Assembly (NCBI GenBank): GCA_900542675.1
Contig: UQOT01000002.1
Location: 1-64,000 of the forward strand
Direction of reading: 5' to 3'
Source: an uncultured Eubacteriales bacterium
GTDB lineage: Bacteria; Bacillota; Clostridia; Monoglobales; Monoglobaceae
Length of the DNA stretch: 64,000 nt
Shown here in pieces: positions 44,211 to 53,270 of this stretch. The first letter of the stretch is position 1. Each line of letters starts with the position of its first letter. The notes beneath the pieces are model-generated. The model saw only the letters and a list, made by a program, of their open reading frames with translations. It made no database searches and was not told the origin of the DNA. Made by a program: the position numbers and the translations under genes.

Positions 44211-45107
44211 TTATTCTACCACAGTAGGTTCTGAAAATGTATTTGAGTTTTTGTCGAATATGATCTGATATGTTTCAGACTCGGGATATGCTTTAAATCT
44301 CAAAGTACCGCTTTCGACAATTGTTAGATCATACATTTCATGGTAGCTGCCGCGACTGTATCTTCCACATACTTCACTCATATTATTTATATTATAGGCG
44401 TTTAAAACACTTTGCTGGCTAACCATACTGCCTTCATAACTAAAGTAGAACAAATAATCCCCGTCAAATAACGCCGTATCCATGTCTATATCAGGTATAT
44501 CAGCTATCAATTCGCCATCCTGATTTTCTTTATCATTATTAAAGTCTATCCTGTATAATGCCGCCGAATGGGAATTTGCACGCGGTGCTCTCTTTCCCGG
44601 TTTATTCTCAAACCTCACAAAATATATGCAGTCATCCTTAAGACACACCGAGCTGTTCCCCGACTGCGCGCTCATCAATCTATATACCCGCTCATATCCG
44701 CGGGTTTTGTCCTTTACGCCGAGATATGTATCTCCGTCAGCCTTAAATGTGTAATATGTCCATATATTGCCGTTATTATCAGGCTTTTTGGCAAGCTCGT
44801 TTATCTCGCTCTGATATCCTGTCATTGACGCGGTATTTGAGTCGCCGTTCCAATAAACCTTTTTATCATTAATTTCGCCTATTTTTCTAAGCGGAAGATA
44901 TGTAGTATCCCTGTAGCTTATGCTATACGGAACCTCCTCGCCGCTCTCAAGCGTATAGCTTTCTCCCCATTGCGCTATATCAATCCCGTTTACGTTTATA
45001 CGTATCTGATTAAACAACGCCTGAATATTCTCAGCAAACGCCGGCACACAACACAGCACCGCCGCAATCAAAAGTCCGCTTAATAAACCTTTTATATAGT
45101 TTTTCAT
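44211..45107 (-). CDS. secreted copper-amine-oxidase-N-like stalk-domain protein
   Basis: The 298-residue protein has a signal peptide (about 1-25, ending VPAFAEN) and a domain like the stalk domain named after copper amine oxidase N (RINVNGIDIAQWGESY, SYRDTTYLPLRKIGEIND). The remaining 190 residues form beta-rich repeats of the 'YFVRFEN...YLFYFSYEG' sort, perhaps a propeller (DUF5050-like). The protein probably sits outside the cell or in the wall; function unknown. Confidence 0.7.
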   Translation of the reverse strand: MKNYIKGLLSGLLIAAVLCCVPAFAENIQALFNQIRINVNGIDIAQWGESYTLESGEEVPYSISYRDTTYLPLRKIGEINDKKVYWNGDSNTASMTGYQSEINELAKKPDNNGNIWTYYTFKADGDTYLGVKDKTRGYERVYRLMSAQSGNSSVCLKDDCIYFVRFENKPGKRAPRANSHSAALYRIDFNNDKENQDGELIADIPDIDMDTALFDGDYLFYFSYEGSMVSQQSVLNAYNINNMSEVCGRYSRGSYHEMYDLTIVESGTLRFKAYPESETYQIIFDKNSNTFSEPTVVE

Positions 45108-45121
45108 ATGTTCTTCTCCTA

Positions 45122-45424
45122 TTATATTAATAAACGTTTTGAAATATCCGATGAACTGTAAAGCACTCTAATTATAACAACTCGCTTATCCCGAATGATA
45201 TAAAAGACCGAATAATTATCTACATAGAGTTGTCTTATACCCATAGTGTGTTCAGGCTCGGAATTCATAATTTTTATACGTTCGGGAAAAAGGCCGAGTC
45301 CTTCTATCGCATCAGCAATGCGGTTATACTGTCTAACGGCGTTTTCAGGCGATTGCAGATTGTTCAAAATATAATTATATATACCTTCCATATCGCCAAG
45401 CGCTATATCGGTAATCTGTAACAT
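45122..45424 (-). CDS. RelE/ParE-family toxin
   Basis: The 100-residue protein matches the ParE/RelE fold: ITDIALGDMEGIYNYILNNL at the start and RQLYVDNYSVFYIIRDKRVV followed by IIRVLYSSSDISKRL at the end. Family members either poison gyrase (ParE) or cut mRNA on ribosomes (RelE); the Tyr/Arg pattern cannot decide. It lies 14 bp past its antitoxin. Confidence 0.88.
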   Translation of the reverse strand: MLQITDIALGDMEGIYNYILNNLQSPENAVRQYNRIADAIEGLGLFPERIKIMNSEPEHTMGIRQLYVDNYSVFYIIRDKRVVIIRVLYSSSDISKRLLI

Positions 45425-45438
45425 TGTACCCGTCCATA

Positions 45439-45741
45439 TTACCGACTCTCCCTAAATCTTTTAAATGCACTTGAGGCATCTTTAACATTTCCTGCATCCA
45501 TATCGTTTAGACCCTCTTTAAGTGCTTGATGAATTGCTTCATTGCTCATCAAGTCTGCATTTATTTGCGGCGGAGCTTTTGGAAGTGTAATCGAAAACGG
45601 AATTCCTCCGGTTAATGAAATCTGATTGAGATACACATCTATTGCCGTTGACATAGGTATTCCCAAACTGTTCAAGACTTCCTCAGCACGTTGCTTAACT
45701 ATCGGGTCAACTCTTAAATTCAAAGTGTCTGTTTTTCGCAT
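45439..45741 (-). CDS. RelB/DinJ-family antitoxin
   Basis: The 100-residue protein starts with a ribbon-helix-helix DNA-binding part (TLNLRVDPIVKQRAEEVLNS, then GIPMSTAIDVYLNQI) and has a C-terminal toxin-binding tail. It would neutralise the following toxin and repress the pair. The ATG at 45741 has AAGGAGATGATT upstream; a start 11 codons earlier lies inside the promoter region. Confidence 0.9.
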   Translation of the reverse strand: MRKTDTLNLRVDPIVKQRAEEVLNSLGIPMSTAIDVYLNQISLTGGIPFSITLPKAPPQINADLMSNEAIHQALKEGLNDMDAGNVKDASSAFKRFRESR

Positions 45742-45762
45742 AACAATCATCTCCTTGTCAAT

Positions 45763-45791
45763 ATTGTAACGCATTTATCGTTACCTTGCAA
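45763..45791 (-). promoter_or_regulatory. promoter of RelBE pair
   Basis: Minus strand TTGCAA (45791-45786), 17 bp, TACAAT (45768-45763), 20-odd bp before the antitoxin ATG. Confidence 0.6.
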
Positions 45792-45878
45792 GAAAAACTT
45801 AATCAAATGCAGTAAATAATACGCGAAACTTCACTCCACATCACTTTCGCCGCGTCCACAGGTACGGAACACACAAAG

Positions 45879-45897
45879 AGCGCCCCGCAGGGCGCCC
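45879..45897 (-). terminator. terminator of ftsH
   Basis: GC-rich hairpin (GGCGCCC...GGGGCGC type) directly past ftsH, followed by TCTTTGTG on the minus strand. Confidence 0.6.
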
Positions 45898-45900
45898 TAA

Positions 45901-47742
45901 TTATTCGGCATCTTCCGCTTTAGGTTCCGATTTCGGCATCTCAAACAGAGCGTCGAATTCTTCACCTTCGATTTTCTCTTTTTCAAGCAGGATTTCCGCA
46001 ACCTTTTTAAGGTTTGCCATATTATCTTTAAGAATTTGCTTGCAGCGATTATAGCACTCATCAATAATTCTGTGAATTTCTTCATCTATTATCGCCGCTG
46101 TCTCCTGACTGTAATCAGCGGAGTGACCCGCCTCTAAGCCTAAGAATACCTCGTCGTTTTGCTCGCCGAAGGTTCTTGCGCCCAGACGTTCACTCATACC
46201 GTACTTAGTCACCATATTCTTGGCAATCTTTGTCGCACGTTCAATATCGTTGGACGCGCCTGTGCTTATATCGTCAAGCGTCAAACTTTCCGCCACGCGG
46301 CCGCCGAGCAGAACCGTAATCTCTTCAAGCATTTCGGTACGGCTGTTGTAGCTTGCATCCTCCTTGGGCAGCGACAGCGTATATCCGCCTGCTCTGCCGC
46401 GCGGTATAATAGATACCTGATGAACCCTATCCTGAGTCGGCAGCATCTTTGATACCACCGCGTGACCCGCCTCGTGGAACGCGGTCAGCTTTTTCTCTTT
46501 TTCGGTAACCTTCTTACTCTTCTTTTCAGGGCCTGCGACAACCTTCATAATCGACTCCTCAAGGTCGTGCATCGTGATTTCGGACTGATTTTTTCTCGCC
46601 GCAGCAAGAGCGCCCTCGTTAACTAAGTTTTCAAGGTCTGCTCCCGTGAAGCCTATTGTGGTCTTGGCGAGCACGTCAAGCTTGACGTCTGCCGCGAGCG
46701 GCTTGTTTTTGGTATGAACCTTCAGTATCGCCTCGCGTCCGATTACGTCGGGCGCATCGACAAGTACCTGTCTGTCAAATCTGCCCGGTCTTAAAAGAGC
46801 GGGGTCAAGTATATCCGGACGGTTAGTCGCTGCGATAATTATAACGCCCTCATTCTCACCAAATCCGTCCATCTCAACCAGCAGCTGGTTGAGGGTCTGT
46901 TCTCTCTCGTCGTGACCGCCGCCGAGACCTGCGCCTCTGTGTCTGCCAACGGCGTCAATCTCGTCTATAAATATGATACACGGTGAGTTCTTCTTAGCGT
47001 TATCGAACAAGTCACGCACACGCGATGCGCCAACGCCGACAAACATCTCCACAAAGTCAGAACCCGATATCGAGAAGAACGGCACTCCCGCTTCGCCTGC
47101 AACTGCCTTGGCAAGCAGGGTTTTACCTGTTCCCGGAGGGCCTACGAGCAGGACGCCCTTCGGTATCCTCGCTCCCAGCCGTCTGAAACGTTCGGGATTT
47201 TTGAGGAACTGAACTATTTCTTCAAGCTCCGCCTTCTCCTCTTCCTCTCCCGCAACGTCCTCAAACGTCTTTTTGCTCTTTATATCATTTGTCATTTTGG
47301 CTTTGCTCTTGCCGAAATTCATCATACCGCGTCCGCCGCTGCCCGACTGCTGCATAAACATAAACCAGAATACAGCGAACAGAATAAGCAGGCCGAGTCC
47401 CGGCAGTATTGACATCCACCACGGCGGAGTCCACGGCTGCGGCGTTTCAACCCTGAGAGAGCCGTCCTTTATCTGCTTCTCCATCTCCTCGCCTACGTCA
47501 GCGCGCAGGGTTTGATAGTTGGGCACCTCAACCGTTGTCTTAGCATCGCTGTTTTTGTATTTTACTGTGGCAATACTGTCCACTATGCTTATCTCGCTGA
47601 CCTCGTGATTTTGGATTTTAGCAACCAAGTCTGAGTACACGCCCGGCTCCTGCTGCGGTGTGACCCGCGTCATCATAAATACCATAAATATAACAAGAAC
47701 CAGCAGCAAGTAAAATCCTAAGCCTTTAAAATGCTTCTTCAC
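45901..47742 (-). CDS. ftsH: ATP-dependent zinc metalloprotease FtsH
   Basis: The 613-residue membrane protease has two membrane helices (about 8-26 and 108-128), an AAA+ domain with Walker A GPPGTGKT, Walker [18 protein letters not shown] and the second region of homology [11 protein letters not shown], and the zinc site HEAGH. It degrades misfolded membrane and regulatory proteins as a hexamer. Length is normal. It has its own promoter. Confidence 0.98.
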   Translation of the reverse strand: MKKHFKGLGFYLLLVLVIFMVFMMTRVTPQQEPGVYSDLVAKIQNHEVSEISIVDSIATVKYKNSDAKTTVEVPNYQTLRADVGEEMEKQIKDGSLRVETPQPWTPPWWMSILPGLGLLILFAVFWFMFMQQSGSGGRGMMNFGKSKAKMTNDIKSKKTFEDVAGEEEEKAELEEIVQFLKNPERFRRLGARIPKGVLLVGPPGTGKTLLAKAVAGEAGVPFFSISGSDFVEMFVGVGASRVRDLFDNAKKNSPCIIFIDEIDAVGRHRGAGLGGGHDEREQTLNQLLVEMDGFGENEGVIIIAATNRPDILDPALLRPGRFDRQVLVDAPDVIGREAILKVHTKNKPLAADVKLDVLAKTTIGFTGADLENLVNEGALAAARKNQSEITMHDLEESIMKVVAGPEKKSKKVTEKEKKLTAFHEAGHAVVSKMLPTQDRVHQVSIIPRGRAGGYTLSLPKEDASYNSRTEMLEEITVLLGGRVAESLTLDDISTGASNDIERATKIAKNMVTKYGMSERLGARTFGEQNDEVFLGLEAGHSADYSQETAAIIDEEIHRIIDECYNRCKQILKDNMANLKKVAEILLEKEKIEGEEFDALFEMPKSEPKAEDAE

Positions 47743-47800
47743 TTTTTTGCCTCCTGCCTACAGAGTATAATACCCCATATACTATTTAAAACGAGTAGAA

Positions 47801-47829
47801 ATTATATCACATTTCGCTTAAAATTACAA
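47801..47829 (-). promoter_or_regulatory. promoter of ftsH
   Basis: Minus strand TTGTAA (47829-47824), 17 bp, TATAAT (47806-47801). Confidence 0.7.
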
Positions 47830-47863
47830 TAATATTGTAAAATTCTTAACAAAATGTTTATTT

Positions 47864-49156
47864 TTACTTGATAATCAATACCATATCGGTCTCGTTGTTC
47901 GCGTTTATCGGCGGAGCATAGCGTCCGTCCGAAATCGGCTTTGCATCGGTTACTTCAGCATTCGTCGGGTCGAACCACTTAAACGACTTCGGCTCAAATC
48001 CGAGCGCGGACAAATTAAGCTCAAACGGTCTGCCGTTATAATCGTATACAAGCGCGTAATCCCTGCCTGAGTATGCGGTCACTCTGCCGTGCTTTTTAAA
48101 GCCATCGTTGTTTATGAGCGCATCGTTATGTTCGCCGTTTGTAAAGTCAATGCTTGTAATCAGCTCATACATAAGCTTTAAGTGTAAAGCTCCCGGTGCG
48201 TCCATCTCGCTGCGCCAGTCGAGATATACATCGTACGCGCCGTGCTCTGGCACTGCGTCGTGGAACTGGAATATTGAGTTGTTGCCGTAGGTATGTCCGC
48301 ACGCGCCTTCTAATACCGACCAATACGCGTATCTGCGTACGTCCTTAGCAAGCCATACCGGCTGGTTAAAGTCGTGAAGACCCTGCGGAATATGCTCATA
48401 CGACGGTTCACCATCAAGAATGGGCTTCATCGGCGTACGCGCCAAATCGCGCTTTACATACTTCCAGTTATCCTCCGCGAAAAAGTCCTCGGACTCCTTG
48501 TTGTCGTCCCACTCGCCGAGAGACGATTGGTCATAGCGTCTGTGTCCCGACTGAAACATATTAAAGTCAAGCCACGGCTGCTCGTGGAACCACAGCGCAG
48601 AACAGGTTCTGCCGAACGGGTGGAAGGTACATATCCGCTCCGGGCAAAGTCTCTTTAGCGCCGCGCCGAGCTTATTCCATATTTCAAAGCCCTGATGACC
48701 TCTGATATCGCCGCCCAGAACCCACACGAGATTGTCGTATTTTCCGAAACGCTCCGCAAGGAATGCACCGTATCCTTCAACATTCGCTTCTGTCAGGTAG
48801 CCCTTTTTGACCATTGAGCCCCAAACCGGCAGATACGCCATATACATTCCGCGCTCCGCCGCCATTTTGAGCACAGCCTCTGCCTTATCCCAATACTCAT
48901 GGTCTTTGTTGAGGTTTGCAAAGTCAAAATCATCAACCGCACGCAGAGCATCTTCCTCGAAATTTGAGTTATGAATAAGCACCGACTGAATAACATTGAA
49001 ATGCTTCGACTTACGGTTATCGAGGTACATCGCTATTTCATCCATACTTACCTTCTGAAGCAGCAGCCACGCCGTATCTCCCAGCCAGAAAAACGGTTTT
49101 TCTGCACCGTCCTTAATTTCCAGCAGATTTTTATTATTATTCGCAATTTTTAGCAC
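47864..49156 (-). CDS. GH140-like apiosidase (DUF4038)
   Basis: The 430-residue TIM-barrel protein starts with FFWLGDTAWLLLQKVSMDEI and has WVLGGDIRGH (acid/base region), PILDGEPSYEHIP (nucleophile Glu region) and a C-terminal beta domain, as in the DUF4038 family. The studied GH140 member BT1012 releases apiose from rhamnogalacturonan II. No signal peptide is seen, so it would act on imported fragments. It starts with GTG at 49156 after AAGGAGTGTCAAT. Together with the pectin esterases it supports use of pectin, including RG-II. Confidence 0.82.
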   Translation of the reverse strand: MLKIANNNKNLLEIKDGAEKPFFWLGDTAWLLLQKVSMDEIAMYLDNRKSKHFNVIQSVLIHNSNFEEDALRAVDDFDFANLNKDHEYWDKAEAVLKMAAERGMYMAYLPVWGSMVKKGYLTEANVEGYGAFLAERFGKYDNLVWVLGGDIRGHQGFEIWNKLGAALKRLCPERICTFHPFGRTCSALWFHEQPWLDFNMFQSGHRRYDQSSLGEWDDNKESEDFFAEDNWKYVKRDLARTPMKPILDGEPSYEHIPQGLHDFNQPVWLAKDVRRYAYWSVLEGACGHTYGNNSIFQFHDAVPEHGAYDVYLDWRSEMDAPGALHLKLMYELITSIDFTNGEHNDALINNDGFKKHGRVTAYSGRDYALVYDYNGRPFELNLSALGFEPKSFKWFDPTNAEVTDAKPISDGRYAPPINANNETDMVLIIK

Positions 49157-49185
49157 ATTGACACTCCTTATAAAATAATACCCTA

Positions 49186-49213
49186 ATTATACCATATTTA
49201 AAAATAATTTCAA
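49186..49213 (-). promoter_or_regulatory. promoter of apiosidase gene
   Basis: Minus strand TTGAAA (49213-49208), 16 bp, TATAAT (49191-49186). Confidence 0.65.
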
Positions 49214-49261
49214 CAAAAATTTACGCCTATTTCCGCAATGCCGGTTATATGGTTTTTTATA

Positions 49262-49290
49262 TTGAAAATTTCTTTAAATTATGCTAAAAT
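49262..49290 (+). promoter_or_regulatory. promoter of ruvC
   Basis: Plus strand TTGAAA (49262-49267), 17 bp, TAAAAT (49285-49290). Confidence 0.6.
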
Positions 49291-49326
49291 ATTCGTAGAT
49301 AAATCCGCCAAAAGGAGAAAAAACTC

Positions 49327-49821
49327 TTGAGAATTTTAGGAATAGACCCGGGCTTTGCAATAGTGGGCTACGGCGTTATAGATTATAATAAGAATAAGTT
49401 TGAAGTCGTGGAATACGGCGCGATTACAACCGAGGCGGGCGAGGAAATGAACTCGCGCTTTAAGACGATACACGACGACTTAAATACAATAATAAATCGC
49501 ACAAATCCCGACTTTATGGCGATTGAGCAGCTGTATTTTAACAGCAACCAAAAGACTGCGATAAATGTTGCGCAGGCGCGCGGAGTGCTTCTGCTCTCGG
49601 CTCTCAACCACGATATAAGAGTTGCGGAATATACGCCGCTTCAGGTTAAGCAGGCAGTGGTTGGCTACGGCCGTGCCGACAAGAAGCAGGTTCAGCTCCT
49701 TGTTAAGTCAATGCTCGGTCTTGATGCGGTTCCCAAGCCGGACGACGCCGCAGACGCCCTCGCCATAGCCGTCTGCCACGCCCACTCATACAACCCCCGC
49801 ACGCAGATATTAGGCTTGTAA
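49327..49821 (+). CDS. ruvC: Holliday junction resolvase RuvC
   Basis: The 164-residue RNase H-fold nuclease cuts Holliday junctions. Catalytic acids are seen in GIDPGFAIVGYG (Asp), MAIEQLYFNSNQKTA (Glu) and DDAADALAIAVCH (two Asp). It starts with TTG at 49327 after AAAGGAG. ruvA and ruvB do not follow, unlike in many Clostridia. Confidence 0.96.
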   Translation: MRILGIDPGFAIVGYGVIDYNKNKFEVVEYGAITTEAGEEMNSRFKTIHDDLNTIINRTNPDFMAIEQLYFNSNQKTAINVAQARGVLLLSALNHDIRVAEYTPLQVKQAVVGYGRADKKQVQLLVKSMLGLDAVPKPDDAADALAIAVCHAHSYNPRTQILGL

Positions 49822-49952
49822 GCTTTCGAAAGCCTTGCAAAATTTTGACAGGCGCCCCAACGGGACTCCTCGCGAAAAATTAACATTCGCGGCAAAAACG
49901 ATACGCAGCGTATATTCGCGTATTCTCTATTCCCTAATCGCTAATCTCTACG

Positions 49953-49981
49953 TTGACAATGCGCAAAATATGTTATATAAT
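49953..49981 (+). promoter_or_regulatory. promoter of ilvD
   Basis: Plus strand TTGACA (49953-49958), 17 bp, TATAAT (49976-49981), both perfect. Confidence 0.88.
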
Positions 49982-50018
49982 TTACTCAAAACTTTTTAAT
50001 ATACAGAGGTGTTTTAAA

Positions 50019-51680
50019 ATGAGAAGTGACAGAATAAAAAAGGGTATTGACGCGGCGCCGCAGCGGTCGCTGCTTTATGCGCTGGGTCTTACCGATAAAG
50101 AAATAGGAAAGCCGCTTATCGGTATTGTAAGTTCAAAGAACGATATCGTGCCCGGTCATATGAATATCGATAAGGTTGTAGAAGCCGTAAAGCAAGGCGT
50201 TGCTCTGGCGGGCGGCGTACCGATTGTATTTCCTGCAATTGCGGTCTGCGATGGTATTGCAATGGGGCACGAGGGTATGAAGTACTCGCTGGTAACGCGT
50301 GAGCTTATCGCGGATTCGACCGAAGCAATGGCAACGGCGCATCCGTTCGACGGTCTTGTTATGGTTCCGAACTGCGACAAAAATGTTCCCGGCCTTTTAA
50401 TGGCGGCGGCGAGACTTAATATTCCGTCAATTTTTGTCAGCGGCGGTCCGATGCTTGCAGGACAGGAATGGACGGGCGGCCCGGCAAGCTATTCAACGAT
50501 GATTGAGGCGGTAAGCCGCGCAAAAGGCGGCGAAATTTCCGAAGAAGAGCTTAGAATTTGTGAAGAAAACTGCTGTCCGACCTGCGGCTCGTGTTCGGGT
50601 ATGTTCACGGCTAACAGTATGAACTGTCTGACAGAAGCGCTCGGTATGGGACTTAAAGGCAACGGCTCTGTCCCCGCGGTTTACTCGGAGAGACTCCGTC
50701 TCGGCAAAGAAGCGGGTATGCAAATTATGGAGCTTATCGAAAAAGATATAAAACCGCGCGACATTATGACAAAAGCGGCGTTTATAAACGCGCTTACGAT
50801 TGATATGGCGCTCGGCTGCAGCACAAACAGCGCGCTGCACCTGCCCGCAATTGCACACGAATGCGGAATTGAACTTCCGTTTGACACAATTAATGTGGTT
50901 TCGGAAAAAACTCCGAACCTGTGCCACCTTGCTCCGGCAGGCGATCACTTTATGCTCGACCTTAATAATGCAGGCGGCGTATATGCCGTTATGCACGAGC
51001 TTGACAAACTAAATCTTATAGACACAAGCCTTATAACGGTTACGGGCAAAACGGTTGCCGAAAACATAAAGGACTGCGAGATTACCAATCCCGAGGTAAT
51101 CAGAACCAAGGACAACCCGTATATGAAGACGGGCGGTCTCGCCGTGCTTAAGGGCAACTTAGCGCCCGACGGCTGCGTTGTAAAGCGTTCGGCTGTCGCT
51201 GAGGAAATGATGGTACATACCGGCAAGGCGCGTGTATTTGAATGCGAAGAGGACGCAGTTGAAGCAATCTACGGCGGCAAGATTAACGAGGGCGATGTAA
51301 TCGTTATCCGCTATGAGGGTCCCAAGGGCGGTCCGGGTATGAGAGAGATGCTATATCCGACCGCGGCAATCGTAGGCAGCGGCCTCGGCAGCAGCGTTGC
51401 GCTTATCACCGACGGACGTTTCAGCGGCGCAACACGCGGTGCGGCAATCGGGCACGTTTCGCCCGAAGCAGCAGACGGCGGGCCAATAGCTCTGGTTCAC
51501 GAAGGCGATATCATAAGCATCGACATACCGAACTACTCAATAAAGATAGAGGTTTCGGACGAAGAGCTTGAAGAGAGACGTAAAAGCTGGACTCCGAAGG
51601 AGCCTAACATCAAGACCGGCTACCTCGCAAGATACGCAAAGCAGGTAAGCTCCGGCGCAGAAGGCGCAATACTCAAATAA
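50019..51680 (+). CDS. ilvD: dihydroxy-acid dehydratase
   Basis: The 553-residue Fe-S enzyme makes the 2-keto acids of valine and isoleucine. Cluster cysteines are in PNCDKNVPG and in [20 protein letters not shown]. Length is normal (about 550-560). The ATG at 50019 has AGAGGTG upstream; the frame extends 22 codons further into the promoter. It stands alone here, with no other ilv gene near. Confidence 0.96.
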   Translation: MRSDRIKKGIDAAPQRSLLYALGLTDKEIGKPLIGIVSSKNDIVPGHMNIDKVVEAVKQGVALAGGVPIVFPAIAVCDGIAMGHEGMKYSLVTRELIADSTEAMATAHPFDGLVMVPNCDKNVPGLLMAAARLNIPSIFVSGGPMLAGQEWTGGPASYSTMIEAVSRAKGGEISEEELRICEENCCPTCGSCSGMFTANSMNCLTEALGMGLKGNGSVPAVYSERLRLGKEAGMQIMELIEKDIKPRDIMTKAAFINALTIDMALGCSTNSALHLPAIAHECGIELPFDTINVVSEKTPNLCHLAPAGDHFMLDLNNAGGVYAVMHELDKLNLIDTSLITVTGKTVAENIKDCEITNPEVIRTKDNPYMKTGGLAVLKGNLAPDGCVVKRSAVAEEMMVHTGKARVFECEEDAVEAIYGGKINEGDVIVIRYEGPKGGPGMREMLYPTAAIVGSGLGSSVALITDGRFSGATRGAAIGHVSPEAADGGPIALVHEGDIISIDIPNYSIKIEVSDEELEERRKSWTPKEPNIKTGYLARYAKQVSSGAEGAILK

Positions 51681-51690
51681 AACATAAAAA

Positions 51691-51715
51691 GCCCGCAGTC
51701 ATTATGGCTGCGGGC
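51691..51715. terminator. bidirectional terminator between ilvD and XRE gene
   Basis: An 8-bp stem GCCCGCAG/CTGCGGGC flanked by AAAAA on the left and TTTTT on the right, so it works for both converging genes. Confidence 0.88.
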
Positions 51716-51718
51716 TTT

Positions 51719-52012
51719 TTATGTCACTATACTGTCTAAAAATTTTGACAATAGCTTTTGCTGCTGTTGATTTAACTTTTTGACAGATGAAAGCAGCGCC
51801 GAATTAATTTCATTTTTCTGCGTATCAAAAAAAGCTACAAGAGATATGTTTAAAGCATCACAAATATACGTTAACGTTTCTACTGTCGGACACTTTTTCC
51901 CGAGTTCAATATCTCTTAAATGACTCTGAGAAATCCCTGCAAGATTTGCAAGCTTGTTTACGGTTATACCTTCTTGCTCTCTTAGTTCGGTAATTCGTTT
52001 CCCCACTTCCAT
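51719..52012 (-). CDS. XRE-family transcriptional regulator
   Basis: The 97-residue protein has a helix-turn-helix (KRITELREQEGITVNKLANL with recognition helix GISQSHLRDIELGKKCPT) and a short tail. SinR-like and phage-like repressors share this form. The ATG at 52012 has AAAGGAG upstream; the frame 16 codons longer has none. It diverges from the SLH-protease gene and probably binds the inverted repeat 52068-52125. Confidence 0.9.
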   Translation of the reverse strand: MEVGKRITELREQEGITVNKLANLAGISQSHLRDIELGKKCPTVETLTYICDALNISLVAFFDTQKNEINSALLSSVKKLNQQQQKLLSKFLDSIVT

Positions 52013-52067
52013 AATTCTGCTCCTTTCCGCTATATACTTATTGTAACAGCAACAGAGCAAAATAATT

Positions 52068-52125
52068 ATAACTATAGAGTTGACAAATTATGTTTTTAAT
52101 GGTAATATTTAATTGTTATAGTTAT
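52068..52125. promoter_or_regulatory. operator inverted repeat between XRE and SLH genes
   Basis: ATAACTATA at 52068-52076 is the inverse of TATAGTTAT at 52117-52125. The two sites bracket the plus-strand promoter TTGACA-17-TAATAT. This is a good arrangement for repression by the adjacent XRE protein; binding is inferred. Confidence 0.55.
52080..52108 (+). promoter_or_regulatory. promoter of SLH-domain gene
   Basis: Plus strand TTGACA (52080-52085), 17 bp, TAATAT (52103-52108). Confidence 0.8.
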
Positions 52126-52190
52126 AGAAAAAATAAATTAAACACCCGCTTTATTCCTAAATTTTAAGCGGAATATATTAAATCGGAGGA

Positions 52191-53270
52191 ATGATTATGG
52201 TAAAACAATTGAAGAAGGTTTTGTGTTTGGTGCTTATTATTTCTGTATACGCAGCATCTTTGGGCGGTATAGGAATATTAAGCGCCTATGCCTACAGTGA
52301 CACCTCAGGGCATTGGGCGCAGTCTGTAATCAATAAATGGACTGCCTCGGGAATAATCTCGGGAGACGGCGACGGTACGTTCAGACCCGATGATTATATC
52401 ACAAGAGCTGAGTTTGTAAAGGTTATAACCTCAGCAAAAAAATACTCTGACGTGGGAAGCGTCAACTATTTCGATGTCAGTCAAGACGACTGGTTTTATT
52501 TGAGTCTCGCAAAAGCTGCTTTTGCAGGTATAATATCAGGATATGAAGACGGCACATTCAGACCGAACGATAACATAACGCGTGAAGAAGCTGCTGTTAT
52601 AATCGGGCGCGCTTATGAGATAAGCGCGGCTTCCGCAGCTCGGTTCAGCGACAGCGCAAGCATAAGCGACTGGGCGGCACAGTATGTCGGAGCAATGTAT
52701 GCAAATCAAATTATAAACGGCTACAGCGACGGTACGTTTAAACCGCAGATGCCCATAACAAGAGCGGAAACCGTACAGATTATAGACCAAACCGAACAAT
52801 ATTCAAACAGCCGCACAAGCAGCCTGACTATATTAGACCCCAACATATCACCGTCCAACTCAAGCGGCGGTAAGGTACAAGGCGGAGGCATCCATTTCGG
52901 CGGCGGCACAGGCGGCAGTGGCGACAAGCCCTCAGGGACGAGCAACACATACACAGTTACATTTGATCTTAACTATGAAGGTGCAACCGGCGCACCCGCC
53001 GCCCAAAAAGTCAAAAAAGGCGAAAAAGCTACAATGCCCGATGACCCCTCAAGAGAAGGGTATATGTTTATGGGATGGTGCACAGATGATGAGTGTGCGA
53101 CATCATTTGAATTCTCAACGACTATTTCTAGCAACATAGTATTATACGCAAAATGGACTATGCTTCAAACATTAAATATTGGATATATTCAGGCCGATGA
53201 AACAGATATTGAAACAGGTACATCTCAATCAGTAAAATTTAAAGTAAAAGTAAATACTTCCTTGTCATAA
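52191..53270 (+). CDS. SLH-domain surface protein with InlB-type repeat (N-terminal part)
   Basis: The 359-residue product has a signal peptide (about 1-33), three SLH domains for binding the wall (GDGDGTFRPDDYITRAEF, GYEDGTFRPNDNITREEA, GYSDGTFKPQMPITRAET), a Gly/Ser linker, and one InlB/Flg-new type beta repeat (EGYMFMGWCTDDE, then VLYAKWT). It stops at TAA 53268-53270, but the same frame continues open to 55046. GGAGGAATGATT lies before the ATG. As translated it is an anchored stub; the whole gene would be about 951 residues. Confidence 0.88.
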   Translation: MIMVKQLKKVLCLVLIISVYAASLGGIGILSAYAYSDTSGHWAQSVINKWTASGIISGDGDGTFRPDDYITRAEFVKVITSAKKYSDVGSVNYFDVSQDDWFYLSLAKAAFAGIISGYEDGTFRPNDNITREEAAVIIGRAYEISAASAARFSDSASISDWAAQYVGAMYANQIINGYSDGTFKPQMPITRAETVQIIDQTEQYSNSRTSSLTILDPNISPSNSSGGKVQGGGIHFGGGTGGSGDKPSGTSNTYTVTFDLNYEGATGAPAAQKVKKGEKATMPDDPSREGYMFMGWCTDDECATSFEFSTTISSNIVLYAKWTMLQTLNIGYIQADETDIETGTSQSVKFKVKVNTSLS

